Assembly (NCBI GenBank): GCA_963752565.1
Contig: CAVVZC010000002.1
Span: forward strand, 124,001-188,000
Source: UBA11574 sp963752565
Lineage (GTDB): Bacteria > Desulfobacterota > Desulfobacteria > Desulfobacterales > UBA11574
Direction: 5' to 3'
DNA length: 64,000 bases
The notes below the pieces were generated by a model that searched no databases, had not been told where the DNA came from, and saw only the letters and a program-made list of their open reading frames with translations. This document shows positions 44,222 to 52,206 of this stretch, piece by piece. The position numbers and the translations under genes were made by a program. How positions within the stretch are numbered: the stretch's first letter is position 1; the number at the start of each line of letters is the position of its first letter.

Positions 44222-44430
44222 TTGAGAAGAATGTTGTTTGTACTCAGCCTCTTATTGGTAATGAATGTGTTCCTGACGATAAAAATCTTCGGTATGAACC
44301 CAAAAAATCTTTAAGTCCGTCAGACCGTTAAGCCGGTGGGTCGGTTGAATCGGTTTGCCCGTTGTTAACACCCGGGTAAAATGTTTGACTCTGCGATGTT
44401 GTTTAAACCCGCTTCAATGTTGTAGTTTAA

Positions 44431-44470
44431 AGATTCTCGTCAATTTTCATGCAAGATTCCGGTAACAATT
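44431..44470. repeat. Palindromic dispersed repeat, half copy
   Basis: Matches 3372-3411 with a few changes (AGATTCTC, then TTTTCATGCAAGATTCCGGT). Only the right half of the palindromic full copy is present. It lies in the gene-free interval 44222-44563. Confidence 0.55.
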
Positions 44471-44494
44471 GATCGGTTTTATTAACGGGCCAAC

Positions 44495-44533
44495 CCCGAT
44501 ACATCGGGATTTCCGCCACACGGCATAGGCGGA
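44495..44533. other. Double hairpin in the UbiB-phasin spacer
   Basis: Two perfect 6-bp stems stand side by side: CCCGAT/ATCGGG (44495-44508) and TCCGCC/GGCGGA (44512-44533). Imperfect copies of GGTTTTATTA...CCAACCC flank them (near 44475 and 44541). No gene is visible in the surrounding 342 bp. Function unknown; probably repeat-derived. Confidence 0.4.
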
Positions 44534-44563
44534 CAAGTCCGTTTTATTAGAACCGACCAACCC

Positions 44564-44878
44564 TTAGTTGGAAGTATCCCCTCTTTCGCTGATCGCTTTT
44601 TTAAGATCCCTTATTTCCTTTTTCAACCCCTTCAATTCATCTCCGGTGACAACATCGGCTTTCTTCATAAAATCCTTAACCGCTCGTTGAACCTTTTCTT
44701 CCAGCTTTTTTTGGGTTTCATCATACCTTCTCTGAAGATCTTCCAAAAACTTCGTTCCTTCATTTTCTGACATTTTGCCCTTATTGACAAGTTCCTTGGC
44801 CAAATCTTCAACCTCGTCTTTTGCGATGAGGGCCAAGCCGATGCCGGTCAACATGGATTTTTTGACGATATTCAACAT
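44564..44878 (-). CDS. Phasin-like / PHA granule-associated small protein
   Basis: A 104-residue helical protein. After an N-terminal amphipathic helix (MLNIVKKSMLTGIGLALIAKDEV) comes a long charged coiled-coil-like region (KFLEDLQRRYDETQKKLEEKVQRAVKDFM). This matches the small phasin-like proteins of COG3937, associated with polyhydroxyalkanoate granules or membranes. No PHA synthase gene lies nearby, so the link to PHA is by family only. AGGAGG precedes the ATG closely. Confidence 0.7.
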   Translation of the reverse strand: MLNIVKKSMLTGIGLALIAKDEVEDLAKELVNKGKMSENEGTKFLEDLQRRYDETQKKLEEKVQRAVKDFMKKADVVTGDELKGLKKEIRDLKKAISERGDTSN

Positions 44879-44965
44879 AAAACCTCCTTTTTTACATCAT
44901 AAAAATTACCCGGCCTTCTACTTTGTATTGGCGTTGCTAAAATTAAGGGTGCGAAACTTGGATAT

Positions 44966-46120
44966 TTATTTCAACCTTCCGATAAGAGCACTGGCAATGG
45001 TGTTTTTCTGGATCTCCTTGGTGCCCTCATAAATTTCCGTGATCTTGGCATCCCGGTAAAAGCGCTCGACTTCATACTCTGCCATATAACCGTATCCGCC
45101 AAGCAGTTGAATGGCTTCATCGGCAACTTCCACCGCGGTCCGGGCCGCATACATCTTTGCCATGGATGTTAGTTTTGGATCGATACGTCCCTGATCAAAG
45201 TTCCAGGCAGCCTTGTAAGTAATTAGCCTGGAAAGTTCAATTTTTGTGGCCATATCTGCCAGTTTGTGTTGCGTAACCTGGAACTGTGCAATCTTTTTAC
45301 CGAACTGTTCTCTCTGTTTGACATAGGCCAACGCACGATCAAAAGCGCCCTGGGCAGTTCCAAGTGCCTGGGCGGCAACCAGTATCCTGCTTTCATCAAA
45401 AAATTCGAGAACATGATAGAACCCTTTTCCCTCTTTTCCGATAAGATTTGAAACCGGAACACGGACATCTTTAAAATTTACCTCTGCTGTGGACATCATA
45501 CGGATCCCCATCTTTTCACCCACATCCATGGCAGAAACTCCGTTCCGGTCTGCCTCCACCAGGATCAAGCTTATTCCACGGTAGGTCGGTTCGCTTTCCG
45601 GATCGGTCTGACAGAGAACACAGTAATAGCCGGCAATCTCACCATTGGTAATGAATATTTTTGACCCGTTTATGACCCATTCGTCCCCATCCTTTTGTGC
45701 TGTCGTATCCATCCTTGTAATATCTGAACCGTGATCTGGCTCTGTAAACGCTCCGGCAGAAAGCATTTCACCCTCTGCAACGGGCGGCAGAAATTTTTCT
45801 TTAAGGGCGTCGCTGCCAAAACGCAAAACGCATTCAGATGCAAAATTGGCAAGTATCACCGCACTGCCGATGGTAGAATCCCTGCTGCAGAACTCTTCTG
45901 CAACTAAAATGTTCTCAATAACACCGAGCCCCTGCCCGGAATATTCTTCCGGAAAGTGAATGCCGATGAATCCCAAATCAGCGGCTTTTTTCCATATTTT
46001 TTCCGGAAACTCGTGCTTTCTGTCCAACTCAAGGGCGAGATCTTTGTCAAATTCGCCTTTGGCGAAATCCCTGGCAGCTTTCTGGATTTCTTTTTGTGAT
46101 TTTGTCAACTCAAAATCCAT
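44966..46120 (-). CDS. Acyl-CoA dehydrogenase
   Basis: A 384-residue FAD enzyme that makes the alpha-beta double bond in acyl-CoA and passes electrons to ETF. The family signatures are present: AGAFTEPDHGSD near 120, the ITNGEIAGYYCV region, QLLGGYGYMAEYEVER, and the catalytic Glu in YEGTKEIQKNTIA near the C-terminus, placed as in short-chain enzymes. GGAGAA is spaced for the ATG at 46120 rather than the ATG at 46132. The true chain-length or aromatic substrate cannot be told. ETF-QO a few kb away would take the electrons. Confidence 0.93.
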   Translation of the reverse strand: MDFELTKSQKEIQKAARDFAKGEFDKDLALELDRKHEFPEKIWKKAADLGFIGIHFPEEYSGQGLGVIENILVAEEFCSRDSTIGSAVILANFASECVLRFGSDALKEKFLPPVAEGEMLSAGAFTEPDHGSDITRMDTTAQKDGDEWVINGSKIFITNGEIAGYYCVLCQTDPESEPTYRGISLILVEADRNGVSAMDVGEKMGIRMMSTAEVNFKDVRVPVSNLIGKEGKGFYHVLEFFDESRILVAAQALGTAQGAFDRALAYVKQREQFGKKIAQFQVTQHKLADMATKIELSRLITYKAAWNFDQGRIDPKLTSMAKMYAARTAVEVADEAIQLLGGYGYMAEYEVERFYRDAKITEIYEGTKEIQKNTIASALIGRLK

Positions 46121-46387
46121 TTTATTCTCCATCTCCTTAAAAGTTTTATTTTTTTGAAATTTAACATATGCTCCAACCTATTGCAAGGAGTTTGAGATGG
46201 TCGAGAAGCCGCAAATATCTTGATTTCGTAAATGCCGCAAACCTAAAAGGAGCTTGACGGAACCTTTAAACTGGAATATTTACACAAAAATGATTATAGT
46301 TAAATATGATGATTTCGTAAGAGTTAAAAATTAATGTTAATATTTAAATAAGACTTTAATAATGTTTTAGAAAGGAAATTAGATACC

Positions 46388-47137
46388 ATGCCGTTTTCAA
46401 TTGCACTTGCAGGTAAAGGAGGCACCGGGAAAACAACAGTTGCAGGAATGCTTCTCAAATACCTGGTAAAGATGGATAAGACACCCATCCTTGCAGTGGA
46501 TGCCGACAGTAACGCAAACCTAAATGAAGTCTGTGGCCTTGAAGTCACAGATACCCTTGGCAACGCCCGCGAAGAAATGAAAAAAGGAATCGTGCCCAGC
46601 GGAATGACAAAGGACATTTTCATGAACATGAAACTGCAGCAGGCGGTTGTGGAGGACGATGGATTCGACCTCGTTGTTATGGGGCAACCTGAAGGTCCGG
46701 GGTGTTATTGTGCTGCAAATACGCTTTTGACAGGATTTCTGGAAAAACTGACCGGAAACTATCCTTATATTGTTATGGATAATGAGGCTGGAATGGAACA
46801 TATCAGCCGCTTGACCACCAGCAACGTAGACGTTCTTCTCATTGTTTCGGACACGTCCCGTCGCGCCCTCCAGGCGGCCATTCGAATTCATGATCTGGCA
46901 AAAGATCTGAATATCGGTGTCTTAAAAAGCTATCTCATCATAAACCAGGTTAAAGACGCTCCGTCTGACACGGTTTTAAATATGGTTAAAAAAAATGGCC
47001 TGAAAATTGCCGGGATCATACCTGAAGATAACGACGTATATGAATATGATTTAAACGGACGCCCGACCATTGAAATTCCTGAAGACAACCAGGCGGTTAA
47101 GGCTGCGTTTGAAATCTTCGATAAAATAATTCCATAG
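46388..47137 (+). CDS. cooC: CooC-family nickel-insertion ATPase
   Basis: A 249-residue MinD-like ATPase of the CooC/AcsF type, which matures the nickel-iron centre of CO dehydrogenase/acetyl-CoA synthase. The deviant Walker A is GKGGTGKTT at 9-17, with the signature Lys. The CYC pair (C106, C108) in GPGCYCA is the metal-binding, dimer-bridging motif known from CooC. DNEAGMEHISR is present near 130. AAAGGA lies ahead of the ATG. No CODH gene is in the window. It heads a plus-strand run that includes deacetylases and a CdhD-like protein, which is why a link to the acetyl-CoA pathway is inferred. Confidence 0.88.
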   Translation: MPFSIALAGKGGTGKTTVAGMLLKYLVKMDKTPILAVDADSNANLNEVCGLEVTDTLGNAREEMKKGIVPSGMTKDIFMNMKLQQAVVEDDGFDLVVMGQPEGPGCYCAANTLLTGFLEKLTGNYPYIVMDNEAGMEHISRLTTSNVDVLLIVSDTSRRALQAAIRIHDLAKDLNIGVLKSYLIINQVKDAPSDTVLNMVKKNGLKIAGIIPEDNDVYEYDLNGRPTIEIPEDNQAVKAAFEIFDKIIP

Positions 47138-47152
47138 CCCCTTTTGAAATCA

Positions 47153-48103
47153 ATGAAAAAAACAGGTTACTTGTATGATGAAAGATATCTGCTCCACGAC
47201 ACTGGACCCGGCCATCCTGAATCGCCCGATAGACTCAAGGCAATTTATCAAGGGATAAAAGATGCCGATCTTCTTTCAAAGCTAACCATAATCCAGGCCA
47301 GTCGGACGGAGTTAAAATGGGTCGAAACCGTCCATGCAAAAAATTATATTGAACGCTTTGAAGCTGCTTGCCGCTCGGGCAATTCAATGTTTGACTATCC
47401 GGACAACCAGATATGCGCCGAAACTTTTGAGACCGCCCTTCTGGCCGTTGGCGGCATACTTGATGCCGCAGGACGAGTCATGATGGGCAAGCTTGACAAT
47501 GTTTTCTGCGCTGTCAGACCCCCTGGTCATCATGCGGAATATGACCAGGCCATGGGATTCTGCTATTTCAATAATGTTGCAATCGCCGCCAGATATCTAC
47601 AAATAGAATGGGGCATACAACGGGTTGGAATCGTCGATTTTGACGTTCATCATGGTAACGGCACCCAGCACATTTTCGAAAAAGATCCCGATGTATTCTA
47701 TTACTCCATTCATCAGCATCCGACATTTGCGTTTCCCGGAACCGGCCGTGCTTTTGAAAACGGCAGTGGTGAAGGAACCGGATCGACACGAAATTACCCG
47801 GTTTTGCCGGGTCATGGAGACAAAGAATACCTGGGACTTATCCAAAGAGACCTCATCCCGGTTTTGGAAGCGTTCAGTCCTGAAGTGATCATCGTATCGG
47901 CAGGGTTTGATGCCCATGTTGACGACGATATGTCAGATATAAAACTGTCAACACAAGGATATACAAGGATGATGGAAAGGATCGTCGCCCTGGCCGAACT
48001 TTACTCAAACGGAAAAGTGATTTCCGTACTTGAGGGGGGATACTGCCTCAAGCGCCTTCCAGAACTGGCAGCAAACCATGTCAAAGTTCTATTAAATATT
48101 TGA
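47153..48103 (+). CDS. acuC: AcuC-like class II-type histone deacetylase family protein
   Basis: A 316-residue zinc-dependent deacetylase. The conserved GHPESPDRL start, RPPGHHA near 122 (tandem His), the zinc ligands in VDFDVHHGNGTQ (Asp and His near 161-164) and SAGFDAHVDD (Asp) are complete, so it should be active. In Bacillus, AcuC removes acetyl groups from acetyl-CoA synthetase. A TTG at 47144 could start it; the ATG at 47153 is taken. It follows cooC by 15 bp and precedes an AcuB-like gene. Other substrates (acetylpolyamines, acetoin-related) cannot be excluded. Confidence 0.9.
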   Translation: MKKTGYLYDERYLLHDTGPGHPESPDRLKAIYQGIKDADLLSKLTIIQASRTELKWVETVHAKNYIERFEAACRSGNSMFDYPDNQICAETFETALLAVGGILDAAGRVMMGKLDNVFCAVRPPGHHAEYDQAMGFCYFNNVAIAARYLQIEWGIQRVGIVDFDVHHGNGTQHIFEKDPDVFYYSIHQHPTFAFPGTGRAFENGSGEGTGSTRNYPVLPGHGDKEYLGLIQRDLIPVLEAFSPEVIIVSAGFDAHVDDDMSDIKLSTQGYTRMMERIVALAELYSNGKVISVLEGGYCLKRLPELAANHVKVLLNI

Positions 48104-48181
48104 AAGTAAAGCGTTTAATTGCAATAACATCAATTTCGTCACAACCCTGTTAGGCAAAATTTATCATCATCGGAGGTTAAA

Positions 48182-48832
48182 ATGTTTATCAGCAAAGTAA
48201 TGACCAAAAATGTTGTTACCATTGACAAAGATGCTGATATCTCACAAGCACAGGAAAAAATGTCAAAACATCTCTTTCGCCATCTTCCAGTGGTCGATGA
48301 GAATAATCATCTCATTGGAATCGTCACGGATCGCGATATTAGAAGCGTATTGCCGTCTACTCATTTGGCCCAAGAAAATAGCCCGGAAGAATGGAAAAGT
48401 TTTTCAACGTGTAAAATGAAAGATATCATGACCAAAAATCCTGTTACCATTTCTCCTATAGACACCATTCAAGACGCGCTTTTTTTATTGCACAAAAAAC
48501 AATTCGGAGCACTTCCCGTGGTTGTCGAACAACAAAAACTTATCGGTATTATTTCCGTCCGTGATCTTTTGCGTGAGTTTATCAATGTTCTGGGTTTAGA
48601 AACGCCCGGAACCCTTCTGTGCATTATCGTAGAGGATAAAATCGGACAAATGAAAAAAATTGTGGATGCCATTTCCGAAGAGAACATTTCATTCGGGAGC
48701 ATTCTGGTTTCAAGATACTGGAAAGAGGAAAAACGGGCTGTTTTTCCGTATCTCTTGACTCAAAATATCGGGCCGTTAAAAATAAAACTAAAAAAAATGG
48801 GGTTTTCATTGCTCGACCCCATGGAGTGGTAG
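48182..48832 (+). CDS. acuB: AcuB-like protein with two CBS domains and an ACT-like domain
   Basis: A 216-residue regulatory protein. CBS1 covers about 1-60 (VMTKNVVTIDKDADISQAQ, GIVTDRDIR), CBS2 about 78-135 (IMTKNPVTISPIDTIQDAL, GIISVRDLL). The last 75 residues look like an ACT domain (LLCIIVEDKIGQMKKIVDAISEENI). CBS pairs usually bind adenine nucleotides such as AMP or ATP. The domain order is that of AcuB, encoded with AcuC in Bacillus. CGGAGG lies 6 bp before the ATG. A nucleotide-sensing partner of the neighbouring deacetylase is a fair inference. Confidence 0.85.
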   Translation: MFISKVMTKNVVTIDKDADISQAQEKMSKHLFRHLPVVDENNHLIGIVTDRDIRSVLPSTHLAQENSPEEWKSFSTCKMKDIMTKNPVTISPIDTIQDALFLLHKKQFGALPVVVEQQKLIGIISVRDLLREFINVLGLETPGTLLCIIVEDKIGQMKKIVDAISEENISFGSILVSRYWKEEKRAVFPYLLTQNIGPLKIKLKKMGFSLLDPMEW

Positions 48833-48851
48833 ATGAATTGTTCGCTGGAAA

Positions 48852-49721
48852 ATGACTAAAATATTACACAGCTTCAAAGATCGGAAAGAATTTGCAGACA
48901 ACCCTTACAAAGACCTCTATATCTACTATCTGCATGGCCGATTGACACCTGGCAATAAAATATGTGGAAGCGATTTTATCGGCAACTGGCAGGAAGATGA
49001 TTTTTCTTTTCTCTTTTTTTCCAAACCTTCCCCGGACAAAGTCTCAAAAATACTCAGTTCGAATAGCGGGTTGGCCCTTCTCGATGAATTTCATATGACA
49101 TATGACCAATGGCAGGGAGGTAAAACAGTTCCCGAAAAAATCGGTCGATTTTGTATTGTGCCACCATGGAGAAAAAATGGGAAGAAAATGAATTTATGTC
49201 CTAAAGAACTTACCATTTTGCTTGATCCCGGTGTTGTATTCGGCAATGGTTTACATACCACAACACGAGACTGCCTCAAAGCACTTGAAATGGTATTCTT
49301 GCGTGATCGCATAGATTTGGCTATAGATATCGGGACAGGGACGGGAATTCTTGCATTGGCTGCATCCCTCCTTGGATCCAGAAGTACCCTTGCCGTTGAC
49401 TTTAATTTTTTAGCCGCAAATACGGCATTGCGAAATGTACGCCTAAACAGCTTAGAAAATAGAATTCTGGTCACCCAAGGGCGAGCAGAGGATTTTATTG
49501 ACTCACCTTCGGATCTTGTGATAGCAAATATCCACTATGATGTTATGAAATATCTAACCGCTTCACAGGGTTTTTATAATAACAAGTGGTTCATTCTCTC
49601 CGGTCTGCTGAGAAGCCAGGCAAGGGATGTGAGCTTTAATTTATCCCAGAATCGGATAAACATCATTAAGACGTGGGAATGTGACGGTATCTGGCATACC
49701 TTTTTGGGAAAGAAGGATTGA
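48852..49721 (+). CDS. PrmA-like SAM-dependent methyltransferase
   Basis: A 289-residue protein related to ribosomal protein L11 methyltransferase. The SAM loop IDIGTGTGILALA lies near 157-169 and DPGVVFGNGLHTTTRDCL near 130, the counterpart of the PrmA DPGxAFGTGxHxTT segment. The catalytic-site region, normally NPPY or NILA-like, reads ANIHYD near 225. The N-terminal half is divergent, so L11 may not be the substrate; a lysine- or amine-methylating enzyme is possible. It lies 19 bp after the AcuB-like gene. Confidence 0.75.
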   Translation: MTKILHSFKDRKEFADNPYKDLYIYYLHGRLTPGNKICGSDFIGNWQEDDFSFLFFSKPSPDKVSKILSSNSGLALLDEFHMTYDQWQGGKTVPEKIGRFCIVPPWRKNGKKMNLCPKELTILLDPGVVFGNGLHTTTRDCLKALEMVFLRDRIDLAIDIGTGTGILALAASLLGSRSTLAVDFNFLAANTALRNVRLNSLENRILVTQGRAEDFIDSPSDLVIANIHYDVMKYLTASQGFYNNKWFILSGLLRSQARDVSFNLSQNRINIIKTWECDGIWHTFLGKKD

Positions 49722-49723
49722 CA

Positions 49724-50563
49724 ATGATTATCAAATGCTGGGGGTCGCGAGGCTCCATCCCAGTTTCAGGGGAAGAATATATCAAATATGGTGGAGATAC
49801 TACCTGTCTAGAAATTAGATCAAAAAATGACGACATTATCATTGTCGATGCCGGAACCGGCATAAGAAGACTTGGCAGCAAACTGATCGATGAAAACCGC
49901 TACAAGTACAACCTCATTTTCACCCATTCCCACTGGGATCATCTAATGGGATTCCCTTTTTTCAAACCCCTGTATGAAGAACAGGCTGAATTCATGATGT
50001 ACAGATGCCCCTTTCACAGCAAATTCGTGGAAACCATTCTCTCCAAAATCATGACCCCGCCGAGCTTTCCTGTCAGATTTTCTGAAATTAGCGCGAAAAT
50101 GGAATATGTCGAGGCATTTACCTCGGCATTTGAGATCGGCTCTGTTACCATAACACCGATCCCGATCAGCCATCCTGATGGAGGCAGCGGATATAAATTT
50201 ACGGAAGACGGCAAATCATTTGTCTTTCTCACGGACAATGCACTGGGTTTTATACACCCCGGGGGTCTGTCCTATAAAGACTATATGGAATTTTCCGCGG
50301 GCGCTGATCTTTTGATTCATGATGCCGAGTACATCCCTGAAGAGTATCCCTCCAAGATAGAATGGGGGCATTCGGTATATACAGAAACCCTTGATCTTGC
50401 CATTGAGGCCGAGGTCAAACAGTTGGGTCTGTTTCATTTAAACCAGGAGCGAACCGATCAGCAGGTTGATGAAATAGTCGAGTCCTGCAGACGGACCATC
50501 GCTGCCAGAGACCACAATCTTGAATGCTTCGCCGTAGGCTGCGATATGACATTCACGCTATAA
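49724..50563 (+). CDS. MBL-fold metallo-hydrolase
   Basis: A 279-residue metallo-beta-lactamase-fold protein. The binuclear metal motif HxHxDH is at H68, H70, D72 and H73 (THSHWDH). Further ligands are the His in SHPDGG near 145 and the Asp in VFLTDNA near 168. It resembles the phosphodiesterase-like and PhnP/RNase Z-like branch without their special insertions, so a phosphodiester or thioester substrate is likely but not named. AAGGA is spaced for the ATG at 49724; the upstream TTG at 49718 overlaps the previous gene. Confidence 0.82.
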   Translation: MIIKCWGSRGSIPVSGEEYIKYGGDTTCLEIRSKNDDIIIVDAGTGIRRLGSKLIDENRYKYNLIFTHSHWDHLMGFPFFKPLYEEQAEFMMYRCPFHSKFVETILSKIMTPPSFPVRFSEISAKMEYVEAFTSAFEIGSVTITPIPISHPDGGSGYKFTEDGKSFVFLTDNALGFIHPGGLSYKDYMEFSAGADLLIHDAEYIPEEYPSKIEWGHSVYTETLDLAIEAEVKQLGLFHLNQERTDQQVDEIVESCRRTIAARDHNLECFAVGCDMTFTL

Positions 50564-50632
50564 CCTCAATTGAGGTGTAGACAAGTGCTTACCTATAGAT
50601 TTTTTCAATTTATTCCAAGAAGTTAAACCCTA

Positions 50633-51385
50633 ATGAATGATCTTATTCATCGCGCTGTCGGAGATCTTGTCCGCTCAAAAAACACTGTCGCCTTAACCGG
50701 CGCCGGGATATCCGTTGAGAGTGGAATCCCCCCGTTCAGGGGGAAAGGGGGATTGTGGGAAAGATTCGATCCCATGGAGTATGCCCACATTGACGCCTTT
50801 ATGAAAAATCCGGCCAAGGTCTGGGATGTTTTGATTAAAGAAATGAAAGAAATCATTGACTATGCCAAACCCAATAACGCACATAAAGGACTCGCCAGAC
50901 TCGAAAAGCTGGGAATCTTAAAAACGATAATTACTCAGAATGTCGACGGGCTGCACCAGAAGGCCGGTAATACGGATGTTATCGAGTTTCACGGAAATTT
51001 TGCATGGCAGCGATGCATGGTATGCAACAATAAATGTGAAACATCAAAAATTGACATCGGACAAATTCCTCCCTGCTGTGAATGCGGCGGAATTTATAAA
51101 CCCGAATGTGTCTTTTTCGGTGAGATGATCCCACCACAATACCTGCGGCGATCAGAAATGGCCGCTTCGGCGTGTGATACCATGCTGGTCATTGGAACGT
51201 CGGCCAGTGTTCAGCCTGCCGCCTCTATACCCCTGATTGCAAAGCAGGCAGGTGCGAAGCTCATAGAAATCAATCTTGAAAGAACACCCCTTTCAAATGA
51301 AAGCAGTGATTATATCATATTGGGAAAGGCCGGAGAAGTTCTGAAAACCTTAAGCATCGAAATTGAGCGTCTTCTTAATATTTGA
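50633..51385 (+). CDS. cobB: NAD-dependent protein deacylase (sirtuin)
   Basis: A 250-residue SIR2-family enzyme that removes acyl groups from lysine using NAD. The GAGISVESGIPPFRG NAD motif is at 23-37, TQNVDGLH near 101, the catalytic His in EFHGN near 119, and the zinc module has the two pairs CMVC and CCEC. It is complete. In Bacillus the sirtuin SrtN and AcuC together deacetylate acetyl-CoA synthetase, and here the two classes lie within 3.5 kb on one strand. The residues that define a desuccinylase (Tyr and Arg in the acyl pocket) are not clearly present, so deacetylation is the default. Confidence 0.93.
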   Translation: MNDLIHRAVGDLVRSKNTVALTGAGISVESGIPPFRGKGGLWERFDPMEYAHIDAFMKNPAKVWDVLIKEMKEIIDYAKPNNAHKGLARLEKLGILKTIITQNVDGLHQKAGNTDVIEFHGNFAWQRCMVCNNKCETSKIDIGQIPPCCECGGIYKPECVFFGEMIPPQYLRRSEMAASACDTMLVIGTSASVQPAASIPLIAKQAGAKLIEINLERTPLSNESSDYIILGKAGEVLKTLSIEIERLLNI

Positions 51386-51511
51386 CTTTTTCAAAAAGCC
51401 TTCCGGTTTCCCAGCATTTTTCTCAAAGCAAAGTGGGCCGGAAAAATTTTTTACCCAAGATAAGATATGTGCCATGGCCAAACAGATTCAACAGGAACGT
51501 AGGAGGATGTG

Positions 51512-52132
51512 ATGCTCCGGGCAGATCTTTATGAGAAAAAAATAAACGCCGAATCTTATATCTCTTCCAATGACTGCAGGGCCTGTGGATTTCACAGCCG
51601 GGAAGAGTTTTTGGAAAAACTTCGCACCGGGAGACTCAAACCCTCACATTGCAAGATGACAAGGATGCGGTTTTTATCCTTGCTCTGGGCAGTCAAACCG
51701 GATGAGATCCTGCCCGAAGTGGAGGTTTTGCAGCTCCCTGCCCCCGGCCCCACGGGTCTTTTTCCCATCAACCAGCCGGAAAAGGACTCACCGATTCTGG
51801 TGTCTGGCAACTCAGAGATCACCGGTGAAGTTCTCACCGCGGTACTTTCCACCACATTGAGCCCGTTCTGGTATCTGGTAGTGAACACGGATGGGCATAC
51901 TGTAGACATGGCCATTGTCTATAAGGTTATGACCGCCGAACGGGTGATGCAGGAAATCCGCCGTTTGAATGTAGATCAAATCGCTCCTGAGTCCACCCTT
52001 TTTCTCCCCGGCCTTTCAGCAGCGATTCGGGACAATCTAACCGAGCAAAGCGGACGGCATGTCAAGGTGGGCCCGGTATGCGCCGCCGAACTTCCGCTGT
52101 TCTTAGGGGATGAAAACTGGAGGGTAGCCTGA
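51512..52132 (+). CDS. CdhD/AcsC-like corrinoid iron-sulfur family protein, short form
   Basis: A 206-residue protein related to the large (gamma) subunit of the corrinoid iron-sulfur protein of the acetyl-CoA pathway. The N-terminal Fe-S region shows C22-x2-C25 and C47, spaced as in C-x2-C-x4-C-x16-C, but the third Cys position (30) is Arg. The C-terminal half keeps the family's NSEITGEVLTAVLS and the late VGPVCAAELPLFLG segment. The TIM-barrel part of a full subunit (about 445 residues) is missing. AGGAGG lies 5 bp before the ATG at 51512; a GTG at 51509 is less likely. It may bind an incomplete or different cluster, or none. Confidence 0.7.
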   Translation: MLRADLYEKKINAESYISSNDCRACGFHSREEFLEKLRTGRLKPSHCKMTRMRFLSLLWAVKPDEILPEVEVLQLPAPGPTGLFPINQPEKDSPILVSGNSEITGEVLTAVLSTTLSPFWYLVVNTDGHTVDMAIVYKVMTAERVMQEIRRLNVDQIAPESTLFLPGLSAAIRDNLTEQSGRHVKVGPVCAAELPLFLGDENWRVA

Positions 52133-52138
52133 CGAAGT

Positions 52139-52206
52139 GCGCCGCAGCCGGAAACCCGCGGAGAACGAAGTCCAGCGGAGAAAAAACCATGTATGGATGG
52201 ACACTA
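52139..52206. repeat. MITE-like element, copy C (truncated, right end)
   Basis: The 26 bp at 52141-52166 are identical to 681-706 in copy A, and the right terminus TGGATGGACACTA matches copy A. The left end is absent; sequence from the upstream gene runs directly into the shared part. It lies between two convergent genes. Its terminal TAG (52206-52204, minus strand) is the stop codon of the next gene. Confidence 0.6.
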
